A DNA stretch of 64,000 nucleotides. Source: Piscinibacter sp. XHJ-5. Lineage in GTDB: Bacteria; Pseudomonadota; Gammaproteobacteria; Burkholderiales; Burkholderiaceae_C. The translations under genes and the position numbers were made by a program. The DNA is taken from assembly GCF_029855045.1 (NCBI RefSeq), contig NZ_CP123228.1, forward strand, positions 682,001 to 746,000. The letters run 5' to 3'. This document shows, one piece after another, positions 1-9,049 of the stretch. The notes below the pieces were generated by a model, which worked only from the letters and a program-made list of their open reading frames with translations, searched no databases and was not told where the DNA came from. Position 1 is the stretch's first letter. Each line of letters starts with the position of its first letter.

Positions 1-1
1 G

Positions 2-46
2 CGCGCCTCCGTGATCCAGGTGCTTCCCAAGGGCACCATCAAGTAA
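2..46 (+). CDS. yajC: YajC, C-terminal end only
   Basis: Only the last 14 codons lie in the window, reading RASVIQVLPKGTIK and then TAA. This ending, 66 bases ahead of secD and in the same direction, matches the tail of YajC, the small membrane partner of the SecDF complex. The call rests mostly on gene order (yajC-secD-secF is a standard operon) because the remaining sequence is very short. Confidence 0.7.
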   Translation, partial: RASVIQVLPKGTIK

Positions 47-112
47 CCGACGAGCGTTGGGCGGACGGTCGCCAGCGCATCGCGCGGCGGCCCGCTGCGC
101 AGGAAAGGCGTC

Positions 113-1993
113 ATGAACCGCTACCCCTTCTGGAAATACGCGATCCTCGCGGTCGCACTGCTGATCGGCCTGATCTACACGCTGCCCAATTTCTTCGGGG
201 AGGCGCCCGCCGTCCAGGTGAGCAGCGGCAAGGCGACGCTCAAGCTCGACAGCGGCATGGCCGCACGCGTGCAGCAGATCCTCGCGCAGGGCGCACTGCA
301 GCCCGACCTCGTGCAGTTCGACGGCAATTCGGTGAAGGCGCGCTTCGCCGATGTCGAGACGCAGGGCAGGGCGAAGGACGCGCTGAACAAGGCGCTCAAT
401 CCCGATCCCAACGACCCGAGCTACATCGTGGCGTTGAATCTGCTGTCCCAGTCGCCGCGCTGGCTCACCTCGCTGCATGCGCTGCCGATGTATCTCGGAC
501 TGGACCTGCGCGGCGGCGTGCACTTCCTGATGCAGGTCGACATGAAGGCCGCGCTGACCAAGAAGGCCGAGGCGCTCACAGGCGACATCCGCACGCTGCT
601 GCGCGACAAGAACCTGCGCCACGCCGGCATCACGCGCGACGGCAACAACGTCGAGATCCGGTTTCGCGACCGCGAGACGCTGACAGCCGCCCAGAACCTG
701 CTCGCCGACCAGCTTCCCGACCTCCAGTGGAGCGCCGCCGCGGCAGACGGCAGCGACTTCAAGCTCGGCGGCGTGCTCAAGCCCGAGGCGGCGCGTCGCG
801 TGCAGGAGACGGCCGTCAAGCAGAACATCACCACCCTGCACAACCGCGTCAACGAGCTCGGCGTGGCCGAGCCGGTGATCCAGCAGCAGGGGCTCGACCG
901 GGTCGTCGTCCAGCTGCCCGGGGTGCAGGACACGGCCAAGGCCAAGGACATCATCGGGCGCACCGCGACGCTCGAGGTGCGCCTGGTCGACGACAGCACC
1001 GAAGCCGCCGCGGCGGCCGCCGGCACCGGACCGGTGCCGTTCGGCACGGAGCGCTACGTCGAGCGAGGCGGCGCGCCGCTGGTGGTCAAGCGTCAGGTCA
1101 TCCTGACCGGCGAGAACCTCACCGACGCGCAGGCAGGATTCGACAACCAGACGCAGGAGCCCGCGGTGCACCTGACGCTGGACGCGAAGGGCGCCCGCAT
1201 CTTCCGGGACGTGACGCGCGAGAACGTGGGCAAGCGGATGGCCATCCTGCTGTTCGAGAAGGGCAAGGGCGAGGTCGTCACCGCGCCGGTGATCCGCTCC
1301 GAGATCGGCGGCGGCCGGGTGCAGATTTCCGGGCGCATGACGACCACCGAAGCCAACGACACCGCGCTGCTGCTGCGCGCCGGTTCGCTGGCCGCGCCGA
1401 TGGAAATCATCGAGGAGCGCACCATCGGTCCGAGCCTGGGCGCCGACAACATCAAGAAGGGCTACGACAGCGTGCTGTACGGCTTCATCGCCATCGCGGC
1501 ATTCATGTGCGCGTACTACCTGCTGTTCGGCGTGTTCTCGACGCTCGCGCTGGCGCTGAACCTGCTCCTGCTGGTGGCCGTGCTGTCCATGCTGCAGGCG
1601 ACCCTCACCTTGCCCGGCATCGCGGCCATCGCGCTGGTGCTCGGCATGGCCATCGACGCCAACGTGCTGATCAACGAGCGCATCCGGGAGGAACTGCGTG
1701 GCGGCGCGTCGCCGCAGGCGGCGATCCACGCCGGCTACGAGCGCGCCTTCGCGACCATCCTCGACTCCAACGTCACCACGCTGATCGCCGGCCTGGCGCT
1801 GCTGGCCTTCGGATCCGGTCCGATCCGCGGCTTCGCGATCGTGCACTGCCTGGGCATCCTCACGTCGATGTTCTCGGCGGTGCTGTTCTCGCGGGGCCTG
1901 GTGAACCTCTGGTACGGGCGCCAGAAGAAGCTCAAGGGCGTGTCCATCGGCCAGGTGTGGCGCCCCCAGGCCGACGTGCCGGCCAAGAGCTGA
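113..1993 (+). CDS. secD: Protein translocase subunit SecD
   Basis: SecD of the SecDF-YajC complex, which uses the proton gradient to help pull exported proteins across the inner membrane. The 626 residues show an N-terminal membrane helix (about 9-27), a large periplasmic part carrying DLRGGVHFLMQVD near residue 131, and five C-terminal helices from about 455. The conserved GMAIDANVLINERIREE sequence sits near residue 511, with the aspartate expected for proton transfer. Length is normal for the family. The ATG is preceded by AGGAAAGG. It lies in an operon with yajC before and secF 36 bases after. Confidence 0.97.
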   Translation: MNRYPFWKYAILAVALLIGLIYTLPNFFGEAPAVQVSSGKATLKLDSGMAARVQQILAQGALQPDLVQFDGNSVKARFADVETQGRAKDALNKALNPDPNDPSYIVALNLLSQSPRWLTSLHALPMYLGLDLRGGVHFLMQVDMKAALTKKAEALTGDIRTLLRDKNLRHAGITRDGNNVEIRFRDRETLTAAQNLLADQLPDLQWSAAAADGSDFKLGGVLKPEAARRVQETAVKQNITTLHNRVNELGVAEPVIQQQGLDRVVVQLPGVQDTAKAKDIIGRTATLEVRLVDDSTEAAAAAAGTGPVPFGTERYVERGGAPLVVKRQVILTGENLTDAQAGFDNQTQEPAVHLTLDAKGARIFRDVTRENVGKRMAILLFEKGKGEVVTAPVIRSEIGGGRVQISGRMTTTEANDTALLLRAGSLAAPMEIIEERTIGPSLGADNIKKGYDSVLYGFIAIAAFMCAYYLLFGVFSTLALALNLLLLVAVLSMLQATLTLPGIAAIALVLGMAIDANVLINERIREELRGGASPQAAIHAGYERAFATILDSNVTTLIAGLALLAFGSGPIRGFAIVHCLGILTSMFSAVLFSRGLVNLWYGRQKKLKGVSIGQVWRPQADVPAKS

Positions 1994-2029
1994 GCCCGGC
2001 GGCGACCGCTTACCGATCGAAAGACGCAG

Positions 2030-3064
2030 ATGGAATTCTTCCGGATCAGGCGCGACATCCCGTTCATGCGGCACGCGCTGGTGTTCAACATCATCTCGCT
2101 CGTGACCTTCCTCGCGGCGGTGTTCTTCCTCGCCACGCGCGGGCTGCACTTCTCGGTGGAGTTCACCGGCGGCACGCTGGTCGAGATGAACTATCCGCAG
2201 GCGGTCGACATCGGCAAGGTGCGCGCCACCGTCGAGGCGCTGAAATTCGGCGACGTGCAGGTGCAGAACTTCGGCAGCCCGCGCGATGTCCTCATCCGGG
2301 TGCCCGTGCGCGGCGACGTCACCCAGGACGTCGTGGTGGCGCGCGTGTTCGGCGAGCTCTGCACGGCAGAGCGCGGGACCGTGGCGACGCGGCAGGTCAC
2401 CACCGAGAAGGGCGAGTCCGTGAGCCGCCGCGTCTGCGCTACCGCCGACGGCGCGGAGCCGGTGAAGCTGCAGCGCAGCGAGTTCGTGGGCCCGCAGGTG
2501 GGCAAGGAGCTTGCCGAAGACGGCGCCAAGGCGCTTGCCTTCGTCGTGGCCGGCATCATGATCTACCTGGCGTTTCGCTTCGAGTGGAAGTTCTCGGTGG
2601 CGGCGATCATCGCCAACCTGCACGACGTCATCATCATCCTGGGCTTCTTCGCCTTCTTCCAGTGGGAGTTCTCGCTGTCCGTGCTGGCGGCGGTGCTGGC
2701 GGTGCTGGGGTACTCGGTCAACGAGTCGGTCGTCATCTTCGACCGGATCCGCGAGGCCTTCCGCCGCTACCGGAAGATGAACACCCATGAGGTGATCGAC
2801 CACGCGATCACCAGCACGATGAGCCGCACGATCATCACCCACGGCTGCACGCAGATGATGGTGCTGTCGATGCTGCTGTTCGGGGGGCCCACGCTGCACC
2901 ATTTCGCCGTCGCGCTGACGATCGGCATTCTGTTCGGCATCTATTCGTCGGTGTTCGTGGCCGCCGCCATCGCCATGTGGCTAGGCGTCAAGCGCGAGGA
3001 CCTCGTCAAGGCGGGCGGGAAGGAAATCGATCCGGACGATCCGAACGCCGGGGCGGTGGTGTAG
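2030..3064 (+). CDS. secF: Protein translocase subunit SecF
   Basis: Partner of SecD in the inner membrane. The 344 residues begin with a membrane helix (about 15-35), followed by the SecF signature VEFTGGTLVEMNY near residue 43. A periplasmic domain with two cysteines follows (around 110-145), then five helices containing GYSVNESVVIFDRIRE near residue 227. The start ATG lies 36 bases after secD, so the two are cotranscribed. The periplasmic loop is longer than in E. coli SecF; betaproteobacterial SecF proteins of this length are usual, so I do not read it as an insertion event. Confidence 0.97.
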   Translation: MEFFRIRRDIPFMRHALVFNIISLVTFLAAVFFLATRGLHFSVEFTGGTLVEMNYPQAVDIGKVRATVEALKFGDVQVQNFGSPRDVLIRVPVRGDVTQDVVVARVFGELCTAERGTVATRQVTTEKGESVSRRVCATADGAEPVKLQRSEFVGPQVGKELAEDGAKALAFVVAGIMIYLAFRFEWKFSVAAIIANLHDVIIILGFFAFFQWEFSLSVLAAVLAVLGYSVNESVVIFDRIREAFRRYRKMNTHEVIDHAITSTMSRTIITHGCTQMMVLSMLLFGGPTLHHFAVALTIGILFGIYSSVFVAAAIAMWLGVKREDLVKAGGKEIDPDDPNAGAVV

Positions 3065-3106
3065 AGTTCAAACCACCTCATCCCCGCGAGCACTTACTCC
3101 AGACCC

Positions 3107-5416
3107 ATGGCGACCACCGCCAACTCGATGGCACTGGCCGCACAGGCGCGGCGAAGCTACGTCGAGGGATTGCTGAACGGGCTTCCGAGCGTCGTGCAGG
3201 CGGTCGATCAGGGCGCGCGCATCCTGCTCAGCCAGGTGTCCGATCCGGCGACCAACATGCGCCGGCGCGACACCGTCGACGATCTGCAGAAGTTCCAGGG
3301 GCTCTGGCTGCATGCGGCAGTGGGGGCGCTGCGCGGCGTCCTGCAAAGCGGCGGCACGTCGGCGGTCAAGCCGGCCGACCTTCCACCCGCAGGCAGCCGC
3401 CTCGGCGCGAGCTCCACTGGCGGACTGAGTCTGGTCGACAACGAGACCATCGAGAGCGAGATCCTGAGCTCGCGCCTGGCGCTCGCCATGATGGACCGCG
3501 CATCGTGGGAGTTCACCGACATGCGCTCGCGCATGACGATGCTGGAAGGCCGGGACGAGCTCGAGACCAACGATATCCTGCGTCCGCACGTGCTCGCGCG
3601 CATCGTGGCCAATGCCTGGCGCGCCGCGGGTCTCGGCAACGATGCCTGGCGCACGCTCCAGACGGTGCTGCACGACGAATTCGCGCACTTCGCCGAAGAG
3701 GCGTATCACGAGATCAACCGCTGGCTGATCGAGCAGCGGGTGCTGCCCGAAGTCGACCTCCGGCCCTTCATCCGCCGCTCCCGCAACGCCGCCTGGTCGG
3801 CGTCGGCGGGCGCCACGACAGCAGCCTTCGTGCACTCGGGCCCGACGTCCCCGTCGACGGAGCCGGGCCGCACCGGTGTGCATGAGGAAACCCGCCTCAT
3901 GACCCGGGCCGCCGGTCTGGCGCGCGGTGGCGATCACGCCGAAGCAGTGCTGGGGCGACTCAACAAGCTCATCGGCCGGCAACTGCCCGAATTCGCCAGC
4001 ACGCAGCAGTCGCGTCCGCCATCGCAAGCTTTGCGCACCGCCATCACCGATGCGCAGCAAGGCATCGCCAAGCGGTTGGCCAGCGCCACCGTACCGGGCC
4101 GGCTGGCTGGGGCGCAGGTCAGCACGCCGATGCTGCTGGAGGAGCTGCATCAACGCAAGCAGCAGCTCAAGCAGGCCGCCGCCACCCCGGTGGAGAGGGC
4201 GACCATCGAGATCGTCGCCCTCCTGTTCCAGAGCATCCTGACCGAGGAGCGCATCCCGGCCACGGTGCGGGTCTGGTTCGCCCGGCTGCAGATGCCGGTG
4301 CTGCGGGTGGCGATCAGCGAACCCGACTTCTTCGCCACGACGGATCACCCGGCGCGCCGCCTCATCGACCGCATGGGTGCTTGCGTGATGGGCTTCGATG
4401 CGACGATGCGCCACGCGGGCGACGTGGTCGAAAAGGAGATCAAGCGCGTGGTGCAGGTCGTCGAGGCCTACCCCGATACCGGCCGCCGCGTCTTCCAGAC
4501 CGTGCTCACCGAGTTCGAGAAGTTTCTCGAGCACTACTTCAAGAACGAGAACGAGGCGTCGCGCAAGGGCGTGTCGCTGGCGCAGCAGGTGGAGCAGCGC
4601 GAGACGCTGGCCATCCAGTACACGATCGAGCTGCGCAAGATGCTGAACGAAGTACCGGTGCAAGAGGGAGTGCGCGAATTCCTCTTCCACGTCTGGGCCG
4701 ACGTGCTGGCGATGACCGCGGTGAAATCGGAGCCCCAGAGTGAGGAAACCAAGACCATGAAGCGGGCGGCCGCCGATCTGATCTGGTCGGCCAGCGCAAA
4801 GGTGTCGCGCGAGGAGCGCGCCGAAGTCATCCGCCGCCTGCCGCCCCTGCTGAAGACCCTTCGCGACGGCATGCAGAATGCCGGCGTACCGGCGCACAAG
4901 CAGGATGAGCACATCCAGAAGCTCAACAATTCGCTGGCCGCGGCCTTCACCGCGAAGGCTGCCGCGATTCCGCACGACCGGCTGGAAGACCTGATGGCCC
5001 GGCTCGAAACGCTCGAGGAGCTGCTGCCGGACGCCGAAGACGTCGAGATCGACGAATCGCTGGTGCTCGACCTGTCCGGCCACGAGAGCTCCGAGCTCGA
5101 GGTCGTCGGGGAGGGCGGCTCGATGCCGACCCCGGCCATGCTGTCTTGGGCGCGCGAGCTCCAGGTCGGAAGCTGGTTCATGCTCGATTTCCGCGGTCGC
5201 AACGAAGCCGTGCAGCTGGCGTGGCAGGGACTGCGCAAGCAGCTGACGCTGTTCGTGTCGCCGCAAGGCCGAGGCATCCTGTTCCAGCAGAACCGCCTCG
5301 CGGCTTTCTTGCAGGCCGGTCTGCTGGTGCCGGCCCAGGACGAGTCGCTGACGGTGCGCGCGACCCGCAGTGCGCTGGCCAAGCTGGACGTCGATCCGGG
5401 GCGGCTGCTGAACTGA
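3107..5416 (+). CDS. DUF1631 family protein
   Basis: A 769-residue soluble protein of the DUF1631 family, common in Burkholderiales and without an established function. No signal peptide or membrane helix is visible. The body is largely helical and charged, with an acidic stretch around residues 630-670 (PDAEDVEIDESLVLDLSG). The C-terminal domain (about 680-769), around the sequence LQVGSWFMLDFRGRNEAVQLAW, looks like a small beta-rich module of the kind that follows helical scaffolds. It starts 42 bases after secF and ends at a strong terminator, so it may be read from the sec operon. The membership is by recognition of the overall sequence; the role is unknown. Confidence 0.85.
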   Translation: MATTANSMALAAQARRSYVEGLLNGLPSVVQAVDQGARILLSQVSDPATNMRRRDTVDDLQKFQGLWLHAAVGALRGVLQSGGTSAVKPADLPPAGSRLGASSTGGLSLVDNETIESEILSSRLALAMMDRASWEFTDMRSRMTMLEGRDELETNDILRPHVLARIVANAWRAAGLGNDAWRTLQTVLHDEFAHFAEEAYHEINRWLIEQRVLPEVDLRPFIRRSRNAAWSASAGATTAAFVHSGPTSPSTEPGRTGVHEETRLMTRAAGLARGGDHAEAVLGRLNKLIGRQLPEFASTQQSRPPSQALRTAITDAQQGIAKRLASATVPGRLAGAQVSTPMLLEELHQRKQQLKQAAATPVERATIEIVALLFQSILTEERIPATVRVWFARLQMPVLRVAISEPDFFATTDHPARRLIDRMGACVMGFDATMRHAGDVVEKEIKRVVQVVEAYPDTGRRVFQTVLTEFEKFLEHYFKNENEASRKGVSLAQQVEQRETLAIQYTIELRKMLNEVPVQEGVREFLFHVWADVLAMTAVKSEPQSEETKTMKRAAADLIWSASAKVSREERAEVIRRLPPLLKTLRDGMQNAGVPAHKQDEHIQKLNNSLAAAFTAKAAAIPHDRLEDLMARLETLEELLPDAEDVEIDESLVLDLSGHESSELEVVGEGGSMPTPAMLSWARELQVGSWFMLDFRGRNEAVQLAWQGLRKQLTLFVSPQGRGILFQQNRLAAFLQAGLLVPAQDESLTVRATRSALAKLDVDPGRLLN

Positions 5417-5433
5417 TTCACCGGCGCAAAAGC

Positions 5434-5458
5434 AAAAGCCGCCCGAGGGCGGCTTTTT
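5434..5458. terminator. Bidirectional intrinsic terminator
   Basis: AAAAGCCGCCC pairs with GGGCGGCTTTTT around a very short loop. T runs are present on both strands. It lies between the convergent DUF1631 gene and smg and can stop transcription from both sides. Confidence 0.85.
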
Positions 5459-5475
5459 CATGGGGTGCCTGCCGA

Positions 5476-5928
5476 TCAGTGGATCAGCCGGTCTTCCTCG
5501 TCGACGAACAGTTCATCCAGGATGAGCGCATCGGGCTCCTCGCCCAGGCTCCAGAACACCATCAGGACGATGATCTTCAGGTCTTCGAGATCCAGCGGAC
5601 CGCCGGAAATGGCGTTCGCGCGGTCGATCACCATTTCGCGCATCGGCGGTGGCAGCACGCCGGCAGATTCGAGGAAGCTGATGAAGCCGATCGACGCTTC
5701 GCCGAGGTGCTCCTGTTCCGCCTTTGAATAAACCCGCAGGCTGCTGGCCGCTTGCTCCCCGACGTAGGACTCTGCCGCGCCGGCCAGCCCGTCGAGCCAG
5801 GACAGGGCTTCCTGGATTTCTTCCGACTCGAAGCCGACTGCGGACAGTTTTCGGGTCAGCTGCGCGTGGTCGGGACAGGCGTCGGGACGCCAGTAGTTTT
5901 CGTACAGGTAAACAAGTACGTCGAACAT
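5476..5928 (-). CDS. smg: Smg family protein (DUF494)
   Basis: A 150-residue acidic protein matching Smg (DUF494), found next to dprA in many beta- and gammaproteobacteria. It starts MFDVLVYLYENYWRP and ends DELFVDEEDRLIH, with no membrane segment. The molecular function is not established. It lies directly downstream of dprA on the same strand, as in E. coli. No Shine-Dalgarno sequence precedes the ATG. Instead TATAGT lies exactly 6 nt upstream, which suggests that smg can be read from its own promoter as a leaderless message. Confidence 0.93.
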   Translation of the reverse strand: MFDVLVYLYENYWRPDACPDHAQLTRKLSAVGFESEEIQEALSWLDGLAGAAESYVGEQAASSLRVYSKAEQEHLGEASIGFISFLESAGVLPPPMREMVIDRANAISGGPLDLEDLKIIVLMVFWSLGEEPDALILDELFVDEEDRLIH

Positions 5929-5934
5929 GAACCC

Positions 5935-5940
5935 ACTATA
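5935..5940 (-). promoter_or_regulatory. Candidate -10 element of smg, leaderless type
   Basis: TATAGT on the minus strand followed by six nucleotides and the smg ATG. Transcription would begin at or next to the start codon. No convincing -35 is seen 17 bases further upstream. Confidence 0.5.
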
Positions 5941-6005
5941 CCCCAGACACGTCGGCCGACCACCTCAAAAGACATCGCTTGCAGCGGCGCATTGCGTGAT
6001 GACGG

Positions 6006-7100
6006 TCAGCCTGTCGCGACCCGCTGAAACAGCTGCCCCGGCAGTCGCGCGACGTGGCCTTCGAGCTCCAGTTCGAGGAGCCGGGCGTTCAGGTCCTGTG
6101 CCGGCCATCCGGTGCGCGCGACCAGCGCGTCCAGGGTCACGGGATCGTGGCCCAGTGCCTCGAGCAGCGGATCCGCCAGGCGGTCGGCGGCACCGGATGT
6201 GCCGCCGGCGGCCGCAGGCGTGCCGCAGCCGAGCTCTTCCAGGATGTCCTGGGCGGTCTCCACCAGCTTGGCGCCCTGGCGAATGAGCGCATGGCAGCCG
6301 CGCGCTTGAGGAGCATGAATCGAGCCCGGGACGGCGAAGACCTCGCGACCCGCTTCGACGGCCAGCCGTGCCGTGATCAGCGAGCCGGATCCGAGCGCGG
6401 CTTCGACCACCAGCGTGCCGCGTGACAGGCCGGCGATGATGCGGTTGCGCAAGGGAAAGTTGTGCTGCAGCGGCGGCGTGCCGAGCGGGTACTCGCTCAC
6501 GATCAGGCCCTGGTGAGCGATGCGATGGGCCAGCTCGCGATGCTGCCGGGGGTACACCCGGTCGAGTCCTGTTCCCACGACGGCTATCGTGGCCGCGGAT
6601 TCGAGAAGCGCGCCCTCGTGCGCTGCCGCGTCCACACCCAGCGCGAGCCCGGACACGACCGTCAGACCTGCACGGCTCAACGTGCTCGCGAAGGCCTTCG
6701 CGTTCGAGGCGCCCTGCGGGGTCGGATTGCGGCTGCCAACGATGGCAATCGCCGGCGCGTGAAGCAGCTCGGTGCGGCCCTGTGCGTACAGCAGCAGGGG
6801 CGGGTCGGCCGTCTCCAGCAGCAGGGCCGGATAGGCAGGGTCGCCCAGCGTGATGACGTGCCGCTGCGAGTCACCTGCGAGCCACTCCCATGTGCCGTCG
6901 ACCAGAGCTTCCAACCCGGGGACCTGCGCCAGGGACGCAGCGGCGCCGGATCCGACGACATGGCGTCGGGCAGCCTCAGAGGCGGCGATGACGGCGTGCG
7001 GCGAGCCGAAAGCCGCGAGCAGCTTGCGGGCGGAGTCGCGTCCGACTCGCGGCGCTTCGAGCAGCCGCAGCCATGCGACGAGCTCGTCGCGTGCGATCAA
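6006..7100 (-). CDS. dprA: DNA-processing protein DprA
   Basis: DprA (Smf) binds incoming single-stranded DNA during natural transformation and loads RecA. The 364 residues contain an N-terminal helical region, then the Rossmann-like DprA fold with IAIVGSRNPTPQG (118-130) and VVSGLALGVDAAAHEG (148-163). VVGTGLDRVYPRQHREL follows, and a C-terminal winged-helix segment from about 300 (DPLLEALGHDPVTLDALV). Length is typical. The ATG overlaps the stop of the upstream LysM gene by 4 bases, so the two are translationally coupled, and smg follows 77 bases downstream. Confidence 0.96.
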   Translation of the reverse strand: MIARDELVAWLRLLEAPRVGRDSARKLLAAFGSPHAVIAASEAARRHVVGSGAAASLAQVPGLEALVDGTWEWLAGDSQRHVITLGDPAYPALLLETADPPLLLYAQGRTELLHAPAIAIVGSRNPTPQGASNAKAFASTLSRAGLTVVSGLALGVDAAAHEGALLESAATIAVVGTGLDRVYPRQHRELAHRIAHQGLIVSEYPLGTPPLQHNFPLRNRIIAGLSRGTLVVEAALGSGSLITARLAVEAGREVFAVPGSIHAPQARGCHALIRQGAKLVETAQDILEELGCGTPAAAGGTSGAADRLADPLLEALGHDPVTLDALVARTGWPAQDLNARLLELELEGHVARLPGQLFQRVATG

Positions 7101-8260
7101 GGCTGCGTGAAGCGGTCACCCGGCTTGACCGGGTCCTTGACGGACAGGATCAGCGCGTACGACATGCGGTCGAACACCCGGAAGACGAATAGCAGGCCAT
7201 GCCGCTCGTCGGGCAGCTTGATCGTCGGGCGCGACGCGTCGGTCTTGTCGATGACCCTCTCGCCGGAGCGCCAGAGCGCCAGCACGTGGCCGCGTTCCAT
7301 GCCGTCGCGGGCGCCGCGGTTCAACGCCACGATCTGGTTCTGGCCAGCAGTCATCGCGTCTCCGTACAGCGACACGATCTGTCCGGCCATCGCCGACGCC
7401 GGCGCATGCGGTGCGTAGTTGGTGAACTCGCGCGGCGGCAAGGGCGCGAGCCGATCCCCGACGTTCGCTTCCTGGCGGATGCTGGTGACGGTGAAGGTCG
7501 CGGGGATGATCTCGGGCTTGCCGTCGCTCCCGGTGCGGGTCTCGCCCGGACGAACGGATTCGGTGGCACCGACATAGGCCGCTTCGTACCCCAGGATTTC
7601 GCCGGTTTGCGGATCCTTCAGCGCCTTCGGCTCGCGGAAGATGCGAAACGCGGTGCTGTTGCCCAGCTCGCCTCTCACGTACGCGGTATCGCCGCGCGAC
7701 AGCAGCACGCGGCCTTCCTGGGTCGCGACGATGCGAGGTGCCAGCGCGAGCTCATTGGTCTCGAAGATCACGGCCTCGGTCAGGAACGGCTCGATCAGGT
7801 GAAACGGGATCGAGGGGATGCCGTCCGCGTCGAGCGCGGTGCCGCGTGCGCGCGGCGACAGCTTGACCGTGTTGCCGTCGACAGGCTGGCCGACGCGCAG
7901 GCGGGCCCGCCCGCCGGCTTTCTCGAGGAACAGGATCTGGCCGGGGAAGATCAGGTGCGGGTTGCGGATTTCGTCGAGGTTCATCCCCCACAGCTCGGGC
8001 CAGCGCCACGGGCTCTTCAGGAACAACCCCGAGATCGCCCACAGCGTGTCGCCGCGCTTGACGGTGTACGAATCGGGCGCGTTGGGCGCCAGTTCCGACA
8101 ACGGCACGCCGGCAGAGGCAACCTGCTGTGCGGTGCCTCTTTGCTGCGGGGTGATGGGAAAATTGGGTTCTGCCGCGAGGGTCGCGCCGGCGATTGCTCC
8201 GAAGGTGATGCCGACAGCAGCCAGGCGAACGGGGTTGGCAAAACGGTTGCGACGCGTCAT
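7097..8260 (-). CDS. LysM-domain exported protein
   Basis: A 387-residue protein with a signal-type N-terminus (MTRRNRFANPVRLAAVGITF, cleavage near ATLAAEP) and one LysM peptidoglycan-binding module at about 65-112. The LysM part includes YTVKRGDTLWAISGLFL and NPHLIFPGQILFL. The remaining 270 residues form a conserved beta-rich region typical of the LysM proteins encoded next to dprA in Burkholderiales. It probably acts in the periplasm on the cell wall; the exact role is unknown. The reading frame is open further upstream, but the chosen ATG is the first that gives a signal peptide. A well-spaced promoter lies 120 bases upstream. The gene is divergent from def. Confidence 0.9.
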   Translation of the reverse strand: MTRRNRFANPVRLAAVGITFGAIAGATLAAEPNFPITPQQRGTAQQVASAGVPLSELAPNAPDSYTVKRGDTLWAISGLFLKSPWRWPELWGMNLDEIRNPHLIFPGQILFLEKAGGRARLRVGQPVDGNTVKLSPRARGTALDADGIPSIPFHLIEPFLTEAVIFETNELALAPRIVATQEGRVLLSRGDTAYVRGELGNSTAFRIFREPKALKDPQTGEILGYEAAYVGATESVRPGETRTGSDGKPEIIPATFTVTSIRQEANVGDRLAPLPPREFTNYAPHAPASAMAGQIVSLYGDAMTAGQNQIVALNRGARDGMERGHVLALWRSGERVIDKTDASRPTIKLPDERHGLLFVFRVFDRMSYALILSVKDPVKPGDRFTQP

Positions 8261-8386
8261 CAAGTTGGGGTCTCCGGACGCGACAGGTGGAGCGGCCTCT
8301 CGCGGGATAGGTTGCCGTGGGGTTGTTCCACCGGCGGCGCCTGACCAGGCCGCTCTTCGGCGAAAATTCCTCATTCAGTTTCGTAG

Positions 8387-8415
8387 ATTCTGCCTGTAAA
8401 CCCTTGATATCGCAA
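8387..8415 (-). promoter_or_regulatory. Candidate sigma-70 promoter of the LysM-dprA-smg operon
   Basis: On the minus strand TTGCGA (8410-8415) and CAGAAT (8387-8392) are separated by 17 bases, each matching four of six consensus positions. Transcription would start near 8380, leaving a leader of about 120 nt ahead of the LysM gene. Confidence 0.45.
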
Positions 8416-8524
8416 CGAAAGTGACCCAGGGACGACTGGCGTGTGAGACCTGTCACGCGCTGTCGCGTTGCGTGGTGTCCACATGTTCCGGCGTGCCTGA
8501 GGCACGCGAAACTTCTACTTACCA

Positions 8525-9037
8525 ATGGCCAAGCTCCACATCCTGCGTTACCCCGATCCCCGGCTGCATACCGTCGCCAAGCCGGTGAAGCAGGTGGACG
8601 AGCGCATCCGCAAGCTGGTCGACGACATGCTCGAGACGATGTACGACGCCGACGGCGTCGGGCTGGCCGCTACCCAGGTGGACGTGCACGAGCGCGTGAT
8701 CGTGATCGACACCTCGGAAAGCCGTGACGACCCGCGGGTGCTGATCAATCCCGAGCTCATTGCAAAGAGCGAGGAGATGAGCTTCAGCGACGAGGGCTGC
8801 CTGTCGGTGCCGCAGATCTACGACAGGGTCAAGCGCCATGCCCGCGTCACGGTGCGCGCGCTCGATCGCGACGGCAGGGAAGTCACCTTCGACGCCGAGG
8901 GCCTGCTGTCGGTGTGCGTTCAGCACGAGATGGATCACCTCGTCGGCAAGGTGTTCGTCGAATACCTCAGCTCACTGAAGCGAGACCGCATCAAGACCAA
9001 GATGCTCAAGAAGACGCGCGACGAACAACGCGTCTGA
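8525..9037 (+). CDS. def: Peptide deformylase
   Basis: Removes the formyl group from the first methionine of new proteins, using an iron or similar metal ion. The 170 residues carry all three signature motifs: GVGLAATQ (44-51), EGCLS with ligand Cys92, and QHEMDHLVG with His134, Glu135 and His138. The length and the fmt gene 12 bases downstream are standard. This is the usual def-fmt pair, here divergent from the dprA group. No second deformylase is in the window. Confidence 0.98.
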   Translation: MAKLHILRYPDPRLHTVAKPVKQVDERIRKLVDDMLETMYDADGVGLAATQVDVHERVIVIDTSESRDDPRVLINPELIAKSEEMSFSDEGCLSVPQIYDRVKRHARVTVRALDRDGREVTFDAEGLLSVCVQHEMDHLVGKVFVEYLSSLKRDRIKTKMLKKTRDEQRV

Positions 9038-9049
9038 GCCCCCCATCCG

